Source: Epiperipatus broadwayi (taxonomy: Eukaryota > Onychophora > Udeonychophora > Euonychophora > Peripatidae). Taken from it: a stretch of 64,000 nt of DNA. The position numbers and the translations under genes are program-made. This document shows positions 1 through 13,182 of this stretch, one piece after another (the first letter of the stretch is position 1; every line of letters begins with the position of its first letter). Where the stretch lies: the NCBI GenBank assembly GCA_028023455.1, contig JAQFVV010000020.1, positions 12,316,385 to 12,380,384 on the forward strand. Reading direction: 5' to 3'. Under the pieces are notes generated by a model. It had not been told where the DNA came from. It was given only the letters and a program-made list of their open reading frames with translations, and did no database searches.

Positions 1-339
1 TTAAAACTACTAGTAGTAATATAATGACAAAATTATTATGCAAATATACTATCCACATATTTATTTATAAAATATTTTAAATAGAAGTTTATGCATAAAT
101 CATTTTAATGTTTTGTATAATTTATTGCAATTATGTTTCAAAAGGTACTTTATTACTTTCTTTGGTTTACATAGTTTCTATTACATTGTATTTACAATTT
201 GATTCAGTAAAATTTACAGTTTTGGTTTACTTTTCTTTAAACATAAGTTTTTTTTCCTTGTGGCTAACTTGTTCCTTGTTCTATAGTCTACAAATAATGC
301 TTCCTCTTAGCGTTTTCAGTTGTCTTTGTTTTGAATTTC

Positions 340-985
340 TCATAGTCTTGATTTTTCATTTAACAGTGACCAAGTTGCAGCATATAAATCTGGTCTAACA
401 ATAGTTTTATCTCTATCTTTGATTTGTACTAGTTTATTAATGAATGTGGCTGAATGACGGTGAGTATTTTTCCTCATTATAAAGCTGCATCTCATGCACC
501 AAAAAGAATATAGGACAAATGTAGCTGCCCTAATGTTTGGTATCGCTCGACTCTGATATGCATTAATAATTTGTTCCATCATGGTGTTTCTCTTTTTATA
601 TATGTTACATGCCATTTGTCTTATTTTTGCCAAACCTTCACAGTTGTAAATTAGGTGTTCAATTGTTTCTTCGGCTCTATGGTATAGTCCACAAAATGGA
701 TCTATGTCCCTATACGTCCTTTTATAGTGGAGAAAAAAGGTTGTGGGCATAGCAATTAGGTTCATTTTTATTATAAAATTGAAGAATTTAGGTTCCAATG
801 CCCATCACTTGAATTGTTTAACCAGTTTTTTGTTATTGATTCCCAACATTGGTGAAGGTTCAGTGGTGCTGAAGTTGTAAATATTGCTTTTAATGAATGA
901 ATTCCATTTGGAATTTCTAGCAGTAAAAATGTTACAAAATGACTTTTTGTGAAATATTAGTTCCTACTACAGTGGCTAGATGTCG
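340..985 (-). pseudogene. Non-LTR retrotransposon ORF2 C-terminus (zinc-knuckle region), decayed
   Basis: The minus strand encodes the end of a reverse-transcriptase polyprotein. A 152-codon open stretch (798 to 340) carries a C-x2-type cysteine followed by EETIEHLIYNC, the Cys/His arrangement of the zf-RVT segment found after the RT domain of many LINE-type elements. Upstream in the same frame, beyond one stop (in the sequence FK-stop-WALEPKFF), the homology-like reading continues to about 985. There is no RT catalytic motif, so the copy is 5' truncated. The last residues, RPDLYAATWSLL, recur almost unchanged at 28401-28460, showing both belong to one family. The clade (L1-like versus Jockey-like) is not resolvable by eye. 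No host gene is implied. Confidence 0.7.
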
Positions 986-2010
986 CAAGTTAGAGGAAAT
1001 GAAAACATTGAAACAATACAATTAATTATTCAATAGAAATTAAGAAGTAGAACAAACGTAAAAGTCTGCATCTGTGCTACTTTGCTTTCTTCATAATGTG
1101 TGTTCATAGATAATCTATCTATTGTTTCGTTTTAAAATTTATACATGTTGGATATTTACATTTGGAACTAAGTTATTGATTTACTTATTGCTTTAGTATA
1201 TATTTTTTATAAAGTGTTCTTTTTCATTTTGACATAAGTAGATAAAAATTATATTTAAGTTTATCGAATTTTAGTAATTTTTTAACAAATTCATCAAATA
1301 AAAAAACATTATTGTCATCAAAAAATAACAAATACGAAAAAGTATTCTATAAACGGTTCTAAAATCGTCAAAATATTGTAAGTTCAATTTTAATAAAGAG
1401 TTTTCATTATTTAAAGTTATGCTTTGTCAAGATATTTATGAAAAATATTTTTACTTACTCATTTAAACACATTTTGTTTTTAATAATTAATTTCTGCCTA
1501 TTTCTGCTTACTAATCATATTTTTATATTTAAATTAATATTTATTGTTTTGATTACTTTCATTTCTTAAATTCATATCTTCAGGAAAAATGTAAAAATTA
1601 GAAAATGAAAGTACAAATTAAGACTTTATTCTTTACAACACTACAACAAAGAAAAAAGCAATACATGTTGAAATGTGTCGATTTTATGCATCATTTAAGA
1701 AGTTAATGCCAAGATGTCTGAAATATTATTTTTTAAAGACTTCTAAAAAATTATTTAAAATTATTAATAGAAAAAGTTCATATCATTAAATATTATGGAG
1801 ATAATCTTGATTGATCAAATTTAATCTCAGCTATTTACATAATATTTAATGATTAAATTTGGTGATTATTTATCTTTTTTTTTCTCAAAATATGATTTAT
1901 TAATCTTTGAATTTACATGTTATATGTAGTGATATACAAGATTCAAACTATGATTTACAATGCAGAACTTGATTTACCGAGTGAACAGAAAAACCTTGAA
2001 TTGTATATGC
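986..2010. other. AT-rich DNA without recognised feature
   Basis: Only AT-rich low-complexity sequence is seen, with no sustained reading frame, repeat boundary or RNA fold that I can support. Confidence 0.5.
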
Positions 2011-2019
2011 ATATATCTT

Positions 2020-2850
2020 GCTATTCATAGTTTCTTTCATAGTTTTCTAAGTAACCTCTGGTCTTAATGGCAACTAGGTAGATCACAGCTGCCAAGAACC
2101 ACATCATCTCCACCATCCAGATGAGAAAGTGAAAACCCGTACTAATCCCTGAAGCACCCATGTCCCAGCCCCCCCTCCCAAGGACTAGGAACCAGGCCTT
2201 GGGGTATTTCCAAAGCTCAGACTCTCTCATCCAATGCTTTTACTAATCCCACAGCATCCAGATTCCCTCCAAAACCCAGGCTTGTGAGACCTTCCAAGCA
2301 CCAAAACCTGCCATCCATATGGCAGAGATGAGTGATACAGCAGCCCCGATTTGAAGTTTAAATCATAGTAGAACTCTCTGGCCTGAGTCACCCAAGCATG
2401 AGATTCTCTCATCTTCACAGCCAAGACAAGCAATGCTGCAGCACTAATGAAAAATGTAAGTCTCATATGCTTACATCATATGCCATCTACAGATTATCAC
2501 ATAGTCTAATGACCAACCTATGAATCATATAGAGAACAAAGAGACTAAAACCACAATGCATCACGTCATCTCCACTTCCTTGAAGATGAGAAAGATGAAA
2601 CCTGTACTAGTCCCCTTAGCACTTTACATCCCAGCCCCCCCCCCCCGTAAGAACCAGAGTTCAGAACCCAGGAATCTTCCAAAGTTCCAGACTCTCTCAT
2701 CTGAAGCCCATTTATCTTTTTGACATGTGTGTGATCAAGTGTATCAGCAGTATGAGATAGCATGAATGGTTGAGGGTCGTGTGTAAGTCTGAGTTCAAAC
2801 CTCCTATATATTAAATTTACTAATAAAAGAATTGATTTTCTAGTCATACA
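2020..2850. repeat. GC-richer block with two homologous ~150-bp units
   Basis: This block stands out from its surroundings by higher GC and runs of C (2171-2177, 2635-2646). Two units read on the minus strand, 2231 to about 2075 and 2702 to about 2555, clearly match. Each starts with GATGAGAGAGTCTG, passes a G-run followed by GGGCTGGGA, then GACTAGTAC/GATTAGTAC, and ends near GTGGAGATGA. A third GATGAGAGAATCTC motif lies at about 2400-2412. Two short open frames on the minus strand (2466-2227 and 2230-2021) arise from the same repeated DNA. One begins with a signal-peptide-like MRLTFFISAAALLVLAV stretch, but the downstream part looks like translated repeat, so no gene is called. Confidence 0.55.
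2713..2812 (+). repeat. F1 dispersed repeat, 3' fragment
   Basis: This is the terminal ~100 bp of family F1: TATCTTTTTGACATGTGTG, then the tRNA-like end with AGTCTGAGTTCAAAC and the TATATATTA tail. The ribozyme part of the family is missing. It abuts the GC-richer block at 2020-2850. Confidence 0.75.
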
Positions 2851-3351
2851 AGTTTTTTTTTCCAACTACAGATTTTATTCTCCGATAAATATTATCAACA
2901 GAATTTATCAGCAAGATCAAACAGTGTGAATATCTACAAACAAATGGTTATTATCATTATATATATATATACCCAAAAATTTCAATGCATATTTTACAAC
3001 CATTATGGTACATACTGAATACACAAATAATAATTCCAAATAAATTAGTATCACGTATTTGTATTTATATTATCTCATTACTGCTCATGTTTGTAATATA
3101 TATTGGCATTTTTGATTATATTTAAAAATCTTTGATTAAAAAGCTGCACATAACTTAGGCTGACTCAAACATATGAACATTAAAACAGTTCTATTTGAAG
3201 AAAGAGTCTGCATTTTTGCAAATCAATCAGCATTCTAATGATTTTGTATTGACTTCTCTTATACACAAATACAAATTTTTGAATTACTGTATTTCATAAA
3301 ATACATTAAATTTATTATATATAGATAGATATCTAATTAAACAACATTAAT

Positions 3352-3562
3352 ATATAGGGTATATGAGCACAGACTTTCACATGACCCACCACTCTCCACT
3401 CTATCTCATAACACTGATACACATGAACACATATATATGTCGAAAAGATAAATAATCACCAATCACTTATCTTTACAACATATATGTGTTCAAATGTATT
3501 AGTGTTATGAGATAGAGTGGAGAGTGGGACGTGTGAAAGTCCATGCTTATATACCCTATATA
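3352..3562. repeat. F1 3' ends as a near-perfect hairpin
   Basis: Two F1 3' ends face each other. About 100 bp from 3352 (GGTATATGAGCACAGACTTT) are repeated in reverse complement up to 3562, leaving only a few bases between the arms. The arms include the 'CTCTATCTCATAACACTGATACAC' region of the family, described here by position 3395-3420 and its mirror at 3500-3525. Such a palindrome could extrude a cruciform. Confidence 0.8.
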
Positions 3563-6500
3563 TTACATTTATTGATACAGGTACATAATAAGCCAGGAAC
3601 TTCAAAGCTATAGTTAAATTAAGATAACTAACTAGCACTTTAAAGTTTATCACTTCAATCATTACATAGTACTGTTTAATTAGATCTTAATAATTTACAA
3701 AGTTACTCAAAGAAATAAAAATTAAGTTTATTTTCTGAATTTAATTTATTAATTATTTGAATGAGGCTGCATGCACATCTCCATTAATTTAACATTAGCT
3801 CCAATAAATATAATTATCTAAGTACTATATACATATTAATTATGGATGGTATATGAAAGTATAATTATTTTCCATTTGCATTAGCATTCCATTAAATATA
3901 GCTAGCATTTCAAAATTTTATTCTTCAATTATATCTATCTATATACCTACCTATCTATCTGCTTAAGATATCTGACTATCTTTCATTAAAAATCAAAAAC
4001 TAAAAATAATAAAAGGGACTAGCCAAATATCAAGTTGTTATTGTTTACAGTTTTCTTTCTTGTTTTATATTTTGGTCAAGAATATCCATTAATCAATTAT
4101 TAATCATACAAATATTCATGTAAACTAATGATTGGATATCATAAAATTAAGCTTCCTTTAAAAATGACAAAATTTTATCTAGATATGGCAAATTGATTTG
4201 TTTACTTGTTTGTAGATAACTACTTAATTTTTATATTCAAATTTAAAAAAAGAAGTAATTTAATTGATTTATGTTAACTATTCAGAATAAATAAAAATTC
4301 TAATCATCACAATTGGGAACTTTTCTACACCAATATGATTGATCAATGATGATGATATATTGCCAAGGTCACTAATAATATTATAATTCATAAATAAAAA
4401 AATAAAATCTAGGTCAACTTATATAATCCATAAATGAAGAATTAATTATATCAATCATTGGATTTAATTATAAGTAATAAAATATTAACAGTGATAATAA
4501 ATATAACCATTATAAAATGCTGAAGTACTTTCAGTTATATGGTTAAATTCATAAAATAATTTTCTAAAATATTTGTTATTACTCATTCAGTTTACATACA
4601 GGTCCAGATAGATATGTCCTTATAATAATATAGTAAACATCATATTTAGCAGTCTGAAGAACATACACATTTGTTTCTTGATCATTGTATTTTCAAATAT
4701 TATTGAAGCAGGCATAAATAAACTTTTCCAATGTTGTTATGTTACATTTCACTCTCATACAATAGTTGTGTTATAGTAATAACTCAATGTAAATAAAACA
4801 CGAGTGAAACAAACTCTTCCTTCTTGTGTATTCTTTGCACTTTTGATATAAATAAAGTAAGTTTGCTGACAATATTAAGATTAATAGTCACATTTATATC
4901 TTGTATTAGCATTAATTTTTTGCTGAAATTTTTATCTGGACAGCAAGTTTATTTTATTTCCATTGAAAACTCAAATAATAGACATATCTGCCCTATTCTT
5001 TAGTCTTCTGATTTCAAAATAGTGAATTTGTTTGTTATTTCATACAAGAAGATTAATCAGCTTCTGTTCCATTTTCTTAAATTTAATATTTAAATAATTT
5101 AATTGTACTACTTATACTGCTATCATAAAATATCGTATCTTTAACCTTGTTAAACACTGCCCCATATATTAGTATTTGTGTTTATCCCTTAACTTTCGAG
5201 TTTACTTTCCAACTTAAAAAGTTATTAGAATATATATTTAAATGGAATCAAGTATTCAAGCTAAAATTTACTGTTTGCCAATTAAGCACTTGAGGTTGTT
5301 TGATGTTAATTACTAAATCAAACTCTTTACAAATTGCTTTCAAAATATTAAATAACATATATATATATCATTATTTTAATCAATAGGAATAGCATTAATA
5401 ACAGTATAATTTTAATCTAGAACATAAGAGATAATTTTATTGTGTCTTTTCATCTATTCACACTAAAACAAATTCTATTGCCAAACCTATATTGAATTAT
5501 GAAGTCAGTTATAATCCGTTTTAAAGATTACTGTCATAAAAATTAAAGTAAAGTTGGAATATTACACTTCCTGGTTGAATACTGATTTTTCATTATAAAA
5601 ACTGACATTTTTCACTACCCATAATAATTTTTCCTCTTATCCTATCATGTAAAACTTGTAGAATATGAACAAACTTTCTTGGCCAATTAACTTTTTATGA
5701 ACATTTCCACTTTCTTGATTAATTTGAAAATACTCTGACCAAATTTATAAAAAACAATACATAATCCAGTTTTTTCTTGGATCTTTCTGCATTTTTATGA
5801 CAATAAAAACTGTAGTGGCTTTTGATTTTGTAAAGCTGCAATAATATATCATGTTAAATTATGCTATCTGGACAATTAGATGTGATCATATCTTCAGTCA
5901 ATCCATCATTAACCCAGAAAACCAAATTCTTGCCAAAATCAAGAAGATCAATCTTAGAGATGAACAATTAGCACCAGAAAAACAGTATAAGGAAACTTGG
6001 CAAATCATCAAATTCCCAACCAATTGAAGCATTCATCCTAGTTCCCATAAACAAGTAATAAATGTATTATTGCTAGTGTAAATATTTCTACCCTATAAAA
6101 TTATATCAATAAAATCAATTATTTTAAGAAAACAAAACTATGCATTTATGTCTAGAATCAATCTAATAAAATGTTTAAAAATATTCTTAATGTGCAAACA
6201 TCAATAATATTCCACAATCATTGCTGAAATCATTTTATTTTTATTTTTATAAATCAAAATAACAGAATCATTCTTGGGATCAGATGGATTTATATATAAT
6301 TTTGAAACTAAATATCATCACCATATCGTAATTTTTTAAAAATATCCCATTAAATTTGGCAAGCTTTTCACTTTTAGTAATTTCATGGAGCTATTTTTAT
6401 TGAGCTAGATATATTTGTCTACATGTAAATAGTTTATTTAAAATAAGTATATCAATAAAAGCAGTCATTTAAATTTATGTGACAATTTTCAAAAAGTCAC

Positions 6501-9500
6501 ACTTTTCTTGGCATAATAGCATAGTGAAAAAACCTTGAATTTAAAATGTATGGATTATGCATCTTTACTTCTTATGCTCAAACATCTTATGATCATATGA
6601 GCAATGGATTATTAAATAACAATCTGCCATCTGTTTATAAAATCATCATTATGTATAAAAAGTTTCTTATTGATTTAATAGGACTGTGATATCATTTCTT
6701 ACGTCTGTATGTTATTTTTATCATATAAGATAATGATAATAATGAATTTGGAATTATAATAAAGACTTTGAAAAAGAAAGTACCAATGATAAAATTTTGG
6801 GTAGAGTATGTAAGAGATAAAATATTATGAAAGTTCGGAATTTATTTTATGGGATAATTTCATAAAAAAGAGACAGAAAAGAGATTATAAATGATTATTG
6901 TATAAATAAAAAAAATATACTCTTAAGAGTACAAAAAAAAAACTGGTTTAAATAAAATGAAGAATAAACTATTAGAAGCAGATATGTTGTTGGTATGAGA
7001 TCTTGTGGATGAAGGTTATGATTTTCATGTAACATAAAAACAAAAGAAGATATAACTTTATATAAAGTATTGAAATAAGTACAATCAGTATTCAATGCTT
7101 TAGAAAAACCTTCAAGGAAAATTTAAAATCTGAAATTTGCGAAGATAGAAAAAAAATGTATACAGGGGTTAAACGAAGTGGTAAATATAAAACTTTTGCA
7201 AAGATAGACATTGGGTTATTTTAGCTATGATAAATTCCAGAAATATAAAAGAGTATAACATAATATAAAGTAAAATTATGCCTTATGTAATTAAATACAG
7301 TAGAGTGGATGACTTACACCTTAAAGTTTCTGAGTCAATTCTCAATGAATCAGAGCAAAAATAATTCAGTTTTGTTAATTAAATGAAACCTTTTAATGTC
7401 TTTATTCTTTTTTGCAATGTTCTTTTTTTAATGCTTTTTATTAAATTGGTTTGACCATTTATCAGTGTTTTTCAGAGGAGTGAAATACAATTGCATTATA
7501 TTTCCTTTTATTTATTTACACATATAATTTATTTTTTTAATTATATTACACAAATATTAATATATATTATGCGTAAATCAATGAATAAAATTAATAACAA
7601 AATATATAATATATTTATATGCAATATATATGACATGAATCTTGGAGACCATTTATTTTTTTCAGATGTCTTTAATCAAATGTTTCAGGAAAGAGTGGTG
7701 GAATGAAAGTTTTGAGTATACGTTTAAAAAATAGGAAACAGAAATGAAGTTGAGTTATTTTATGTGTTTAAGTATTAAAAAAAAACAGATATACTAATCT
7801 TTAACTCATGTTTAAAATTTATATCTAGATTGGGAATAATTTTATTTTAATAAATAATTCGCAGTAATCATTAATATATTTTGGTGTCAATGTTGTAACT
7901 ACAGAAAGCTTAATTTTTGTAAGTCAAATATGCAATTAAGATGTATTAAAATAATAAATATTATATAAATAAGAAAAATATTTATATGTTTGTAGATATA
8001 AAACTATTAACATAAATTTGTTGTATGTTCATAAATAAACAAAGTATAATATAATTGAATTTTACAGTTTTGAAGAATACTAGTAGATAGTCAAAACTGT
8101 CAGATAGTGATAAAAGATTTTGTGAAAAATGTAAAGAAGAAAAGAATTTTATTAAAGATTTATTAAAATAAAACTAGTATACTCAATCTGCTCTTTGGCT
8201 GCTCAAATGTCACATGTCCCCTCTGACATCAAAATTTATTATTATTATTATACTTGATGGAAAAATTGATATTAATGGATGTATATCTAAGATAGAATTA
8301 AAAATGCATATTCATTTGTTAAGATCAATGCATACATTTAATATTAAAAAAAGTAGTAGTTTATTTTTAAAATAATCTTCCATTAATAGATTGCAAAAAA
8401 TATATAATAAAAAATGTATTAATATAGATATTTTCTTGTAATTGTTATATTAATAATATTAAAAAAGACATTGTACTTTAAAATAATTTATGATATGTAC
8501 ATAATATATTCATATACATATACTGCAACTATCAAAAATATTTGAACTTAACTACAATAATGAGACTCTTTAATATAAACAAAATATTTAAAATATCTAT
8601 GAAACACTATAAATGTGTATGAGTAATAATAATGTTATTATGAACTTAAAGTATAACTGCGCGTTCATGACTAAAAATAAAAAAGTCTAATAATAATAGT
8701 ATTAGCAGCATATTCAACTCGTAAGTTTTCATATTACATAAATCAAATCTAAAGTTATCTTAGGGTTTAAAATATTTATGTAATAAAATAAATAAGACTG
8801 TTAAAATTTTAGTTTTAAATTATAAATCGTTATTATCATATGATTAAATAACAAAGGGTATTTTATTGTATTTAATCCATATACTAAATAACTAAACATT
8901 AATGTTTAAATTGTGGACAAGTAGTAGCAATAAATATAAATAGTGTTACTATGAAAAATAGTGTACTTTTAATTAAATGCATAATAATAACAAGACCATG
9001 TGATAATATTTAGCTACTATTTGGGTGACAAATGTCCAAAAATAACAAAAGATGAAAATCAGATTATTTGATATAATATAAAAATCAATCTATTAATAAA
9101 ATAATTAAATAAAATTCTCAGCTCTCAAAAATAAATAATCTCTATTGATGTTAATCAGGGAAGATTGATCTCTATTTTCCTATTAAATAAACTTTACAAT
9201 GTGTATTTATATGATGTGGGACCCAATGTTGAACAAAGAATAAAAGAAACTTAAATATTAAATAACTATTAATAAACAAACTCAAATAATGTTTTATTTG
9301 ATTTCCATATAAAATAATTTAATCAATCTGCATCTAGGTATCTTGCTGATATAAATAAACTTTAATTATTTTTTAAAATATAGAGAACATTTACCAATAC
9401 TCTAAAGGTGTTGTATTATATTGTCTAGCTTAGCATTACATAAGATGCTTATCTAAGCTAAGATTTATAAATAAAAGACTATAATCCATGCTACTAGAAC

Positions 9501-10835
9501 TTCTCTCTATTAAACAGCAATATTATTTATATAAGTCTTATTGCCACAAACAATTAATTATACAAAATATTCTTCATATAATGCTTAATGTATCTATATT
9601 TATAAACAATGGGTAATTTTTATAAAATAATTCAACTATATAAACATAATCATTTGTACATACATTTCAGGTACCTTATAGCATTTAATTATAATAGCAT
9701 AGGATAAACTTTAGAGACCAATAAAACATATAAATATAAAATTTTAATTATGTATAATTACTATTAATTAACAATTTTTTCGAAAACACATTAAATGCCA
9801 CACACACCAAGCTTCCAATGCTAAAATTCTAATAATATTACTTAAATATACTACCTGTTTAATTCTTTCTACATGTATTTTTTTTGTGAGAACTTTTACT
9901 TAATTAAGCAACATATGATAATAATTATAACAAATATTTCTTATAACCTAAAGTTCACTTAAAAGTTTTTAAAAGTTCCAATTATTTTTGCATACTGATA
10001 AGATCTTTTAATTTTTATAAAGGTCCGAATACATAGTCATTTATAATTGTAAATTACAAAGGATGGAGAATTAATCCTTTTAGGACAATAAATGATGACA
10101 AAATTTTGTCTTTAAATTAATCCATTAATGTGGTAAACTTAAATATGCAAGAAAATTACAAGTTGTTTTCTTCATGTTTTTAGGTGTGGAGTGGATAATT
10201 AGTAATCTCCTGGGAAGTGATGTTCATTAATCATAACTTTTCTTTAAAAAAACTATTTATGAAGAGAATTCCCATTTGTTGTAAAATCAGTTTAACAACA
10301 AGGATAGAATATTGAGGTGTTTATCCCATAACTTTTAAATCAACTATAGTAATATAGTAGCAAGTGACTTTTGAAGTCATGGGGATAGATAAGGGGATAA
10401 AATAGTTTTAAAATTTTCATTTCAATAAAATTTTAAGCTTCATTTTCTTTTTCATGCATTATAAGATGATGAATATTTTCCAGATGTTTTAATTGTTATT
10501 TGGACAGTTGTGGAACATATATTTTTCTCTGCTAGGGCAAATAATTGTAAAATCTACCCTCCGTGCTCATACAATGTTATCCAAAAAGGCTAAATTTAAA
10601 TTCATGCAGTTTTCAAGCAACAAATTAGCAATGAATGAGAGAGATTCCTTTTGTGTTTGCAAATTTGTAGTTTTTAATCATGTGATCAATTTCATCATCA
10701 TCTTCAGCCAAATTTTCTTATTCTTTTATAATTTTGTATAAAAATTGTATAAAGTTGCTACAAGGGTGCAGACTATTTTTGAAGTTTCAAAGAAATTATA
10801 GCACTAATTATAATAAATCCATTATAAAATTTATA
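3563..10835. other. Long AT-rich stretch, nothing recognised
   Basis: Over 7 kb of strongly AT-rich sequence with short (AT)n and (ATT)n tracts (for example 5357-5370 and 8238-8250). Open frames are short, unrelated to families I know and compatible with chance. I see no repeat shared with the rest of the window. Confidence 0.5.
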
Positions 10836-10837
10836 TA

Positions 10838-11470
10838 TATATAGGGTATATGAGCTCAGACTTTCCCATGATCCACCACTTTCCATTCTATCTCATAACA
10901 CTGATACACTTGAACACATAAATGTCAAAAGGATAAATAATTAGCAATATATGTATTTCATGCTAAACCAGCAATCAACAGTTGGTCCAGATTATCATCT
11001 CTACACATATATCAATAAGTGCTCAGATATATATTAAGATAACCAATCTTCATACTTTAATGGACAGGTTTCAATCCACTCCAACTCTTCAACCATCCTT
11101 CCAATTGAAAGTCTGATAATGGAATGCTCAAAGGCCACTCTGCAGCCGAGATTCTTGTCACACCCATATTGACCTAAATTCAATCTGACCTCTCATGTAC
11201 AGGACATAATCCATTTAATACATACCTAAGAGATGAACAGATATCTCTACTATGTAGCAACTGAAATACAGGCTTATTATATATCTGTATCAATATATGT
11301 AATATATAAGGTATATGAGCACAGATTTCACATGACCCACCACTCTGCACTCTATCTCATAACATTGATACACTTGTACACATATATGTCTGAAAAGATA
11401 AATAATCACCAATATATGTATTTCATGCTAAAGCAGCCATCATCTGTTGGTCCAGATGACAGATATTTTA
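10838..11470 (-). repeat. F1 tandem dimer carrying two degenerate hammerhead cores
   Basis: Two F1 units lie head to tail on the minus strand. The tRNA-like end (ATGAGC..CAGACTTTC) starts at about 10847 and again at about 11314, and the hammerhead segments lie at 10933-10997 and 11400-11460, so the monomer is about 467 bp. The cores have drifted: CTGTTGA in one and CAGATGA in the other, instead of CTGATGA. Both keep GAAA and the ATA/TAT stem III. The linker between units (11215-11310) is absent from most single copies. A ribozyme motif at each end of a monomer is the expected retrozyme arrangement. Confidence 0.75.
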
Positions 11471-11937
11471 AAATAAATCATAGTTTTATTTACTGTTCTC
11501 ACAATTATTGATAGTCTATTAAAATAAATAATTTATTTAAATCTTTTAAGATAGTACTTTTTAAAATTTAAACTATAGCAAACAAAAAAAAAACATTAAT
11601 ATTTATGCACGCACATATACATTTGATTATTACACTAAAAGTTTATGTCACTATTGTAAGTAGTTTTAATATTATGAATACAATTATATAACAATTGTTT
11701 TATTGATCTTATTTTAACTAATTTATTCATATACTGACAGTATTAATATTTTGTGAGTGTATTACTCCTTTTAAAAATTAACTTTATGTGTGTGTGTATT
11801 TTTTATAATTAAAAATAAATCTGTTATTTTTAAAATTTTCTACAAGAATTTCAAATGTTATAAAAAAAATATGGAAGAACATCCTGGATTTTGCTTTATA
11901 AGGTAGCTAAATCATTAATGTTAATATTTGTCAGAAT

Positions 11938-12250
11938 TTTAAACCATTATCGATCCACTGCAGGATGAAGGTCCCTTCAAGTTCACTTCATCTTCTCTGA
12001 TTTTTAGCCTCTTTTCTCTACATAATCCCTGCACACTTTCTTATTTTATGCATCTATCTCACATGTGGTCTCATTCTGGGTCATTTACAATCTCTTGGCA
12101 TCCGGTTTAAGATTTCAATTGTCCATCTATTATCATCTCTTCTAAAAATATGTCCAACCCAACTCCACCTGTTTGTTCTCTTACCCATATATTTATCAGT
12201 CAAAAGATTCTGGATACATTTGTCATCAATGTAAAGATCGTATTTACTTT
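11938..12250 (-). pseudogene. RTE-clade non-LTR retrotransposon, 3' terminal fragment
   Basis: On the minus strand this reads as the C-terminus of an RTE-type ORF: GKRTNRWSWVGHIFRRDDNR followed by WTIEILNRMPRD and, after stops, IRKCAG. The W-x-GH-x-x-R and DxRWT..IL motifs are typical of the region after the RT domain in RTE/BovB-like elements. The end (CCTGCAGTGGATCGATAATGG on the minus strand) matches the 3' end of the plus-strand copy at 44131-44822, so the two are one family. This copy is heavily 5' truncated, carries internal stops and cannot move itself. Confidence 0.8.
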
Positions 12251-13180
12251 TTAAAATAATAATAAAATTTCAATCAGATAAAGCCATAGAATTTTTGCTA
12301 TTTTTTAAAATATATTAGTACATGTCAATGTAGCTTTGGTTTTTTATAAATAAATAAAAAGAATATGCAAAACAAACCTGAAGTGTATTTAAACTATATA
12401 TAAATGCAGAGAAATAATTCCTTTTAGAATCAATAACTGAATCTGCAATTATCAATATTTATCAGCTGTAAATCTAATAAAAAATATCTTTAATTTTTTT
12501 TTTCTAAACTTACATATCAATAAACTTTGGGTGACAATTTCCTTGATTCATTCAAGAAAGTAATTTCTATCAAATTTATCAATGGTAATACCATAAAACT
12601 CAAATCAATAACATGGCCCAAAGTTTTCCCACAAATATTGCAGATAAAATCTCATAAAAGAAATTAAATAATTAAAATATATCATTTAAATAAACAGAAA
12701 ACTTATGGCTGCAAAGATATTTTCTAAACCTGAATGTAAATATGGCAATATATATGATTTCAACCAACACTTGATGAGAATTTGAAGTGTAAAAACATCA
12801 TACTTAAAAGGTTCAAATTCATCTGTATAAAACTCCAGTCCAGCTTAATTTTTTGTTGTTGAAATAGCCAGTCAATGGCCAATTAATCCGATTATCTAAT
12901 TTCTGTGTATCTTTATAGCTTCTCATTCAAGTGTGGCATACGCTTTGTTAATTTTGTATACTAATTTTGGATAGTAAATGAATATTTAGCAATACATAGA
13001 GGTAAAACAAGAATGTAAATTAATTAAACCCTTGTCAACTAGAAATGAGCAAATCTTGTGAGTAATATCTTTTTTTTTATTTTTTTCTCTATAAGATACT
13101 ATTAAAAAGTTTTCTATTCTATGAGACTATTATAATCTTATGTACTTATATGTATATATTATATTTTCCTGAATTACTTA
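12251..13180. other. AT-rich DNA without recognised feature
   Basis: No supported gene, RNA or repeat boundary was found here. Confidence 0.45.
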
Positions 13181-13182
13181 AT

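Noticed and set aside
108-398. Plus-strand 96-codon hydrophobic frame
   Set aside because: The T-rich sequence gives a Phe/Leu/Ser-rich translation and overlaps the antisense retrotransposon fragment. No membrane protein family is recognised.
2227-2466. Minus-strand 79-codon frame with a signal-peptide-like start
   Set aside because: It lies in a repeat block whose units produce similar frames. There is no recognisable domain, and the hydrophobic start is likely chance in repeat DNA.
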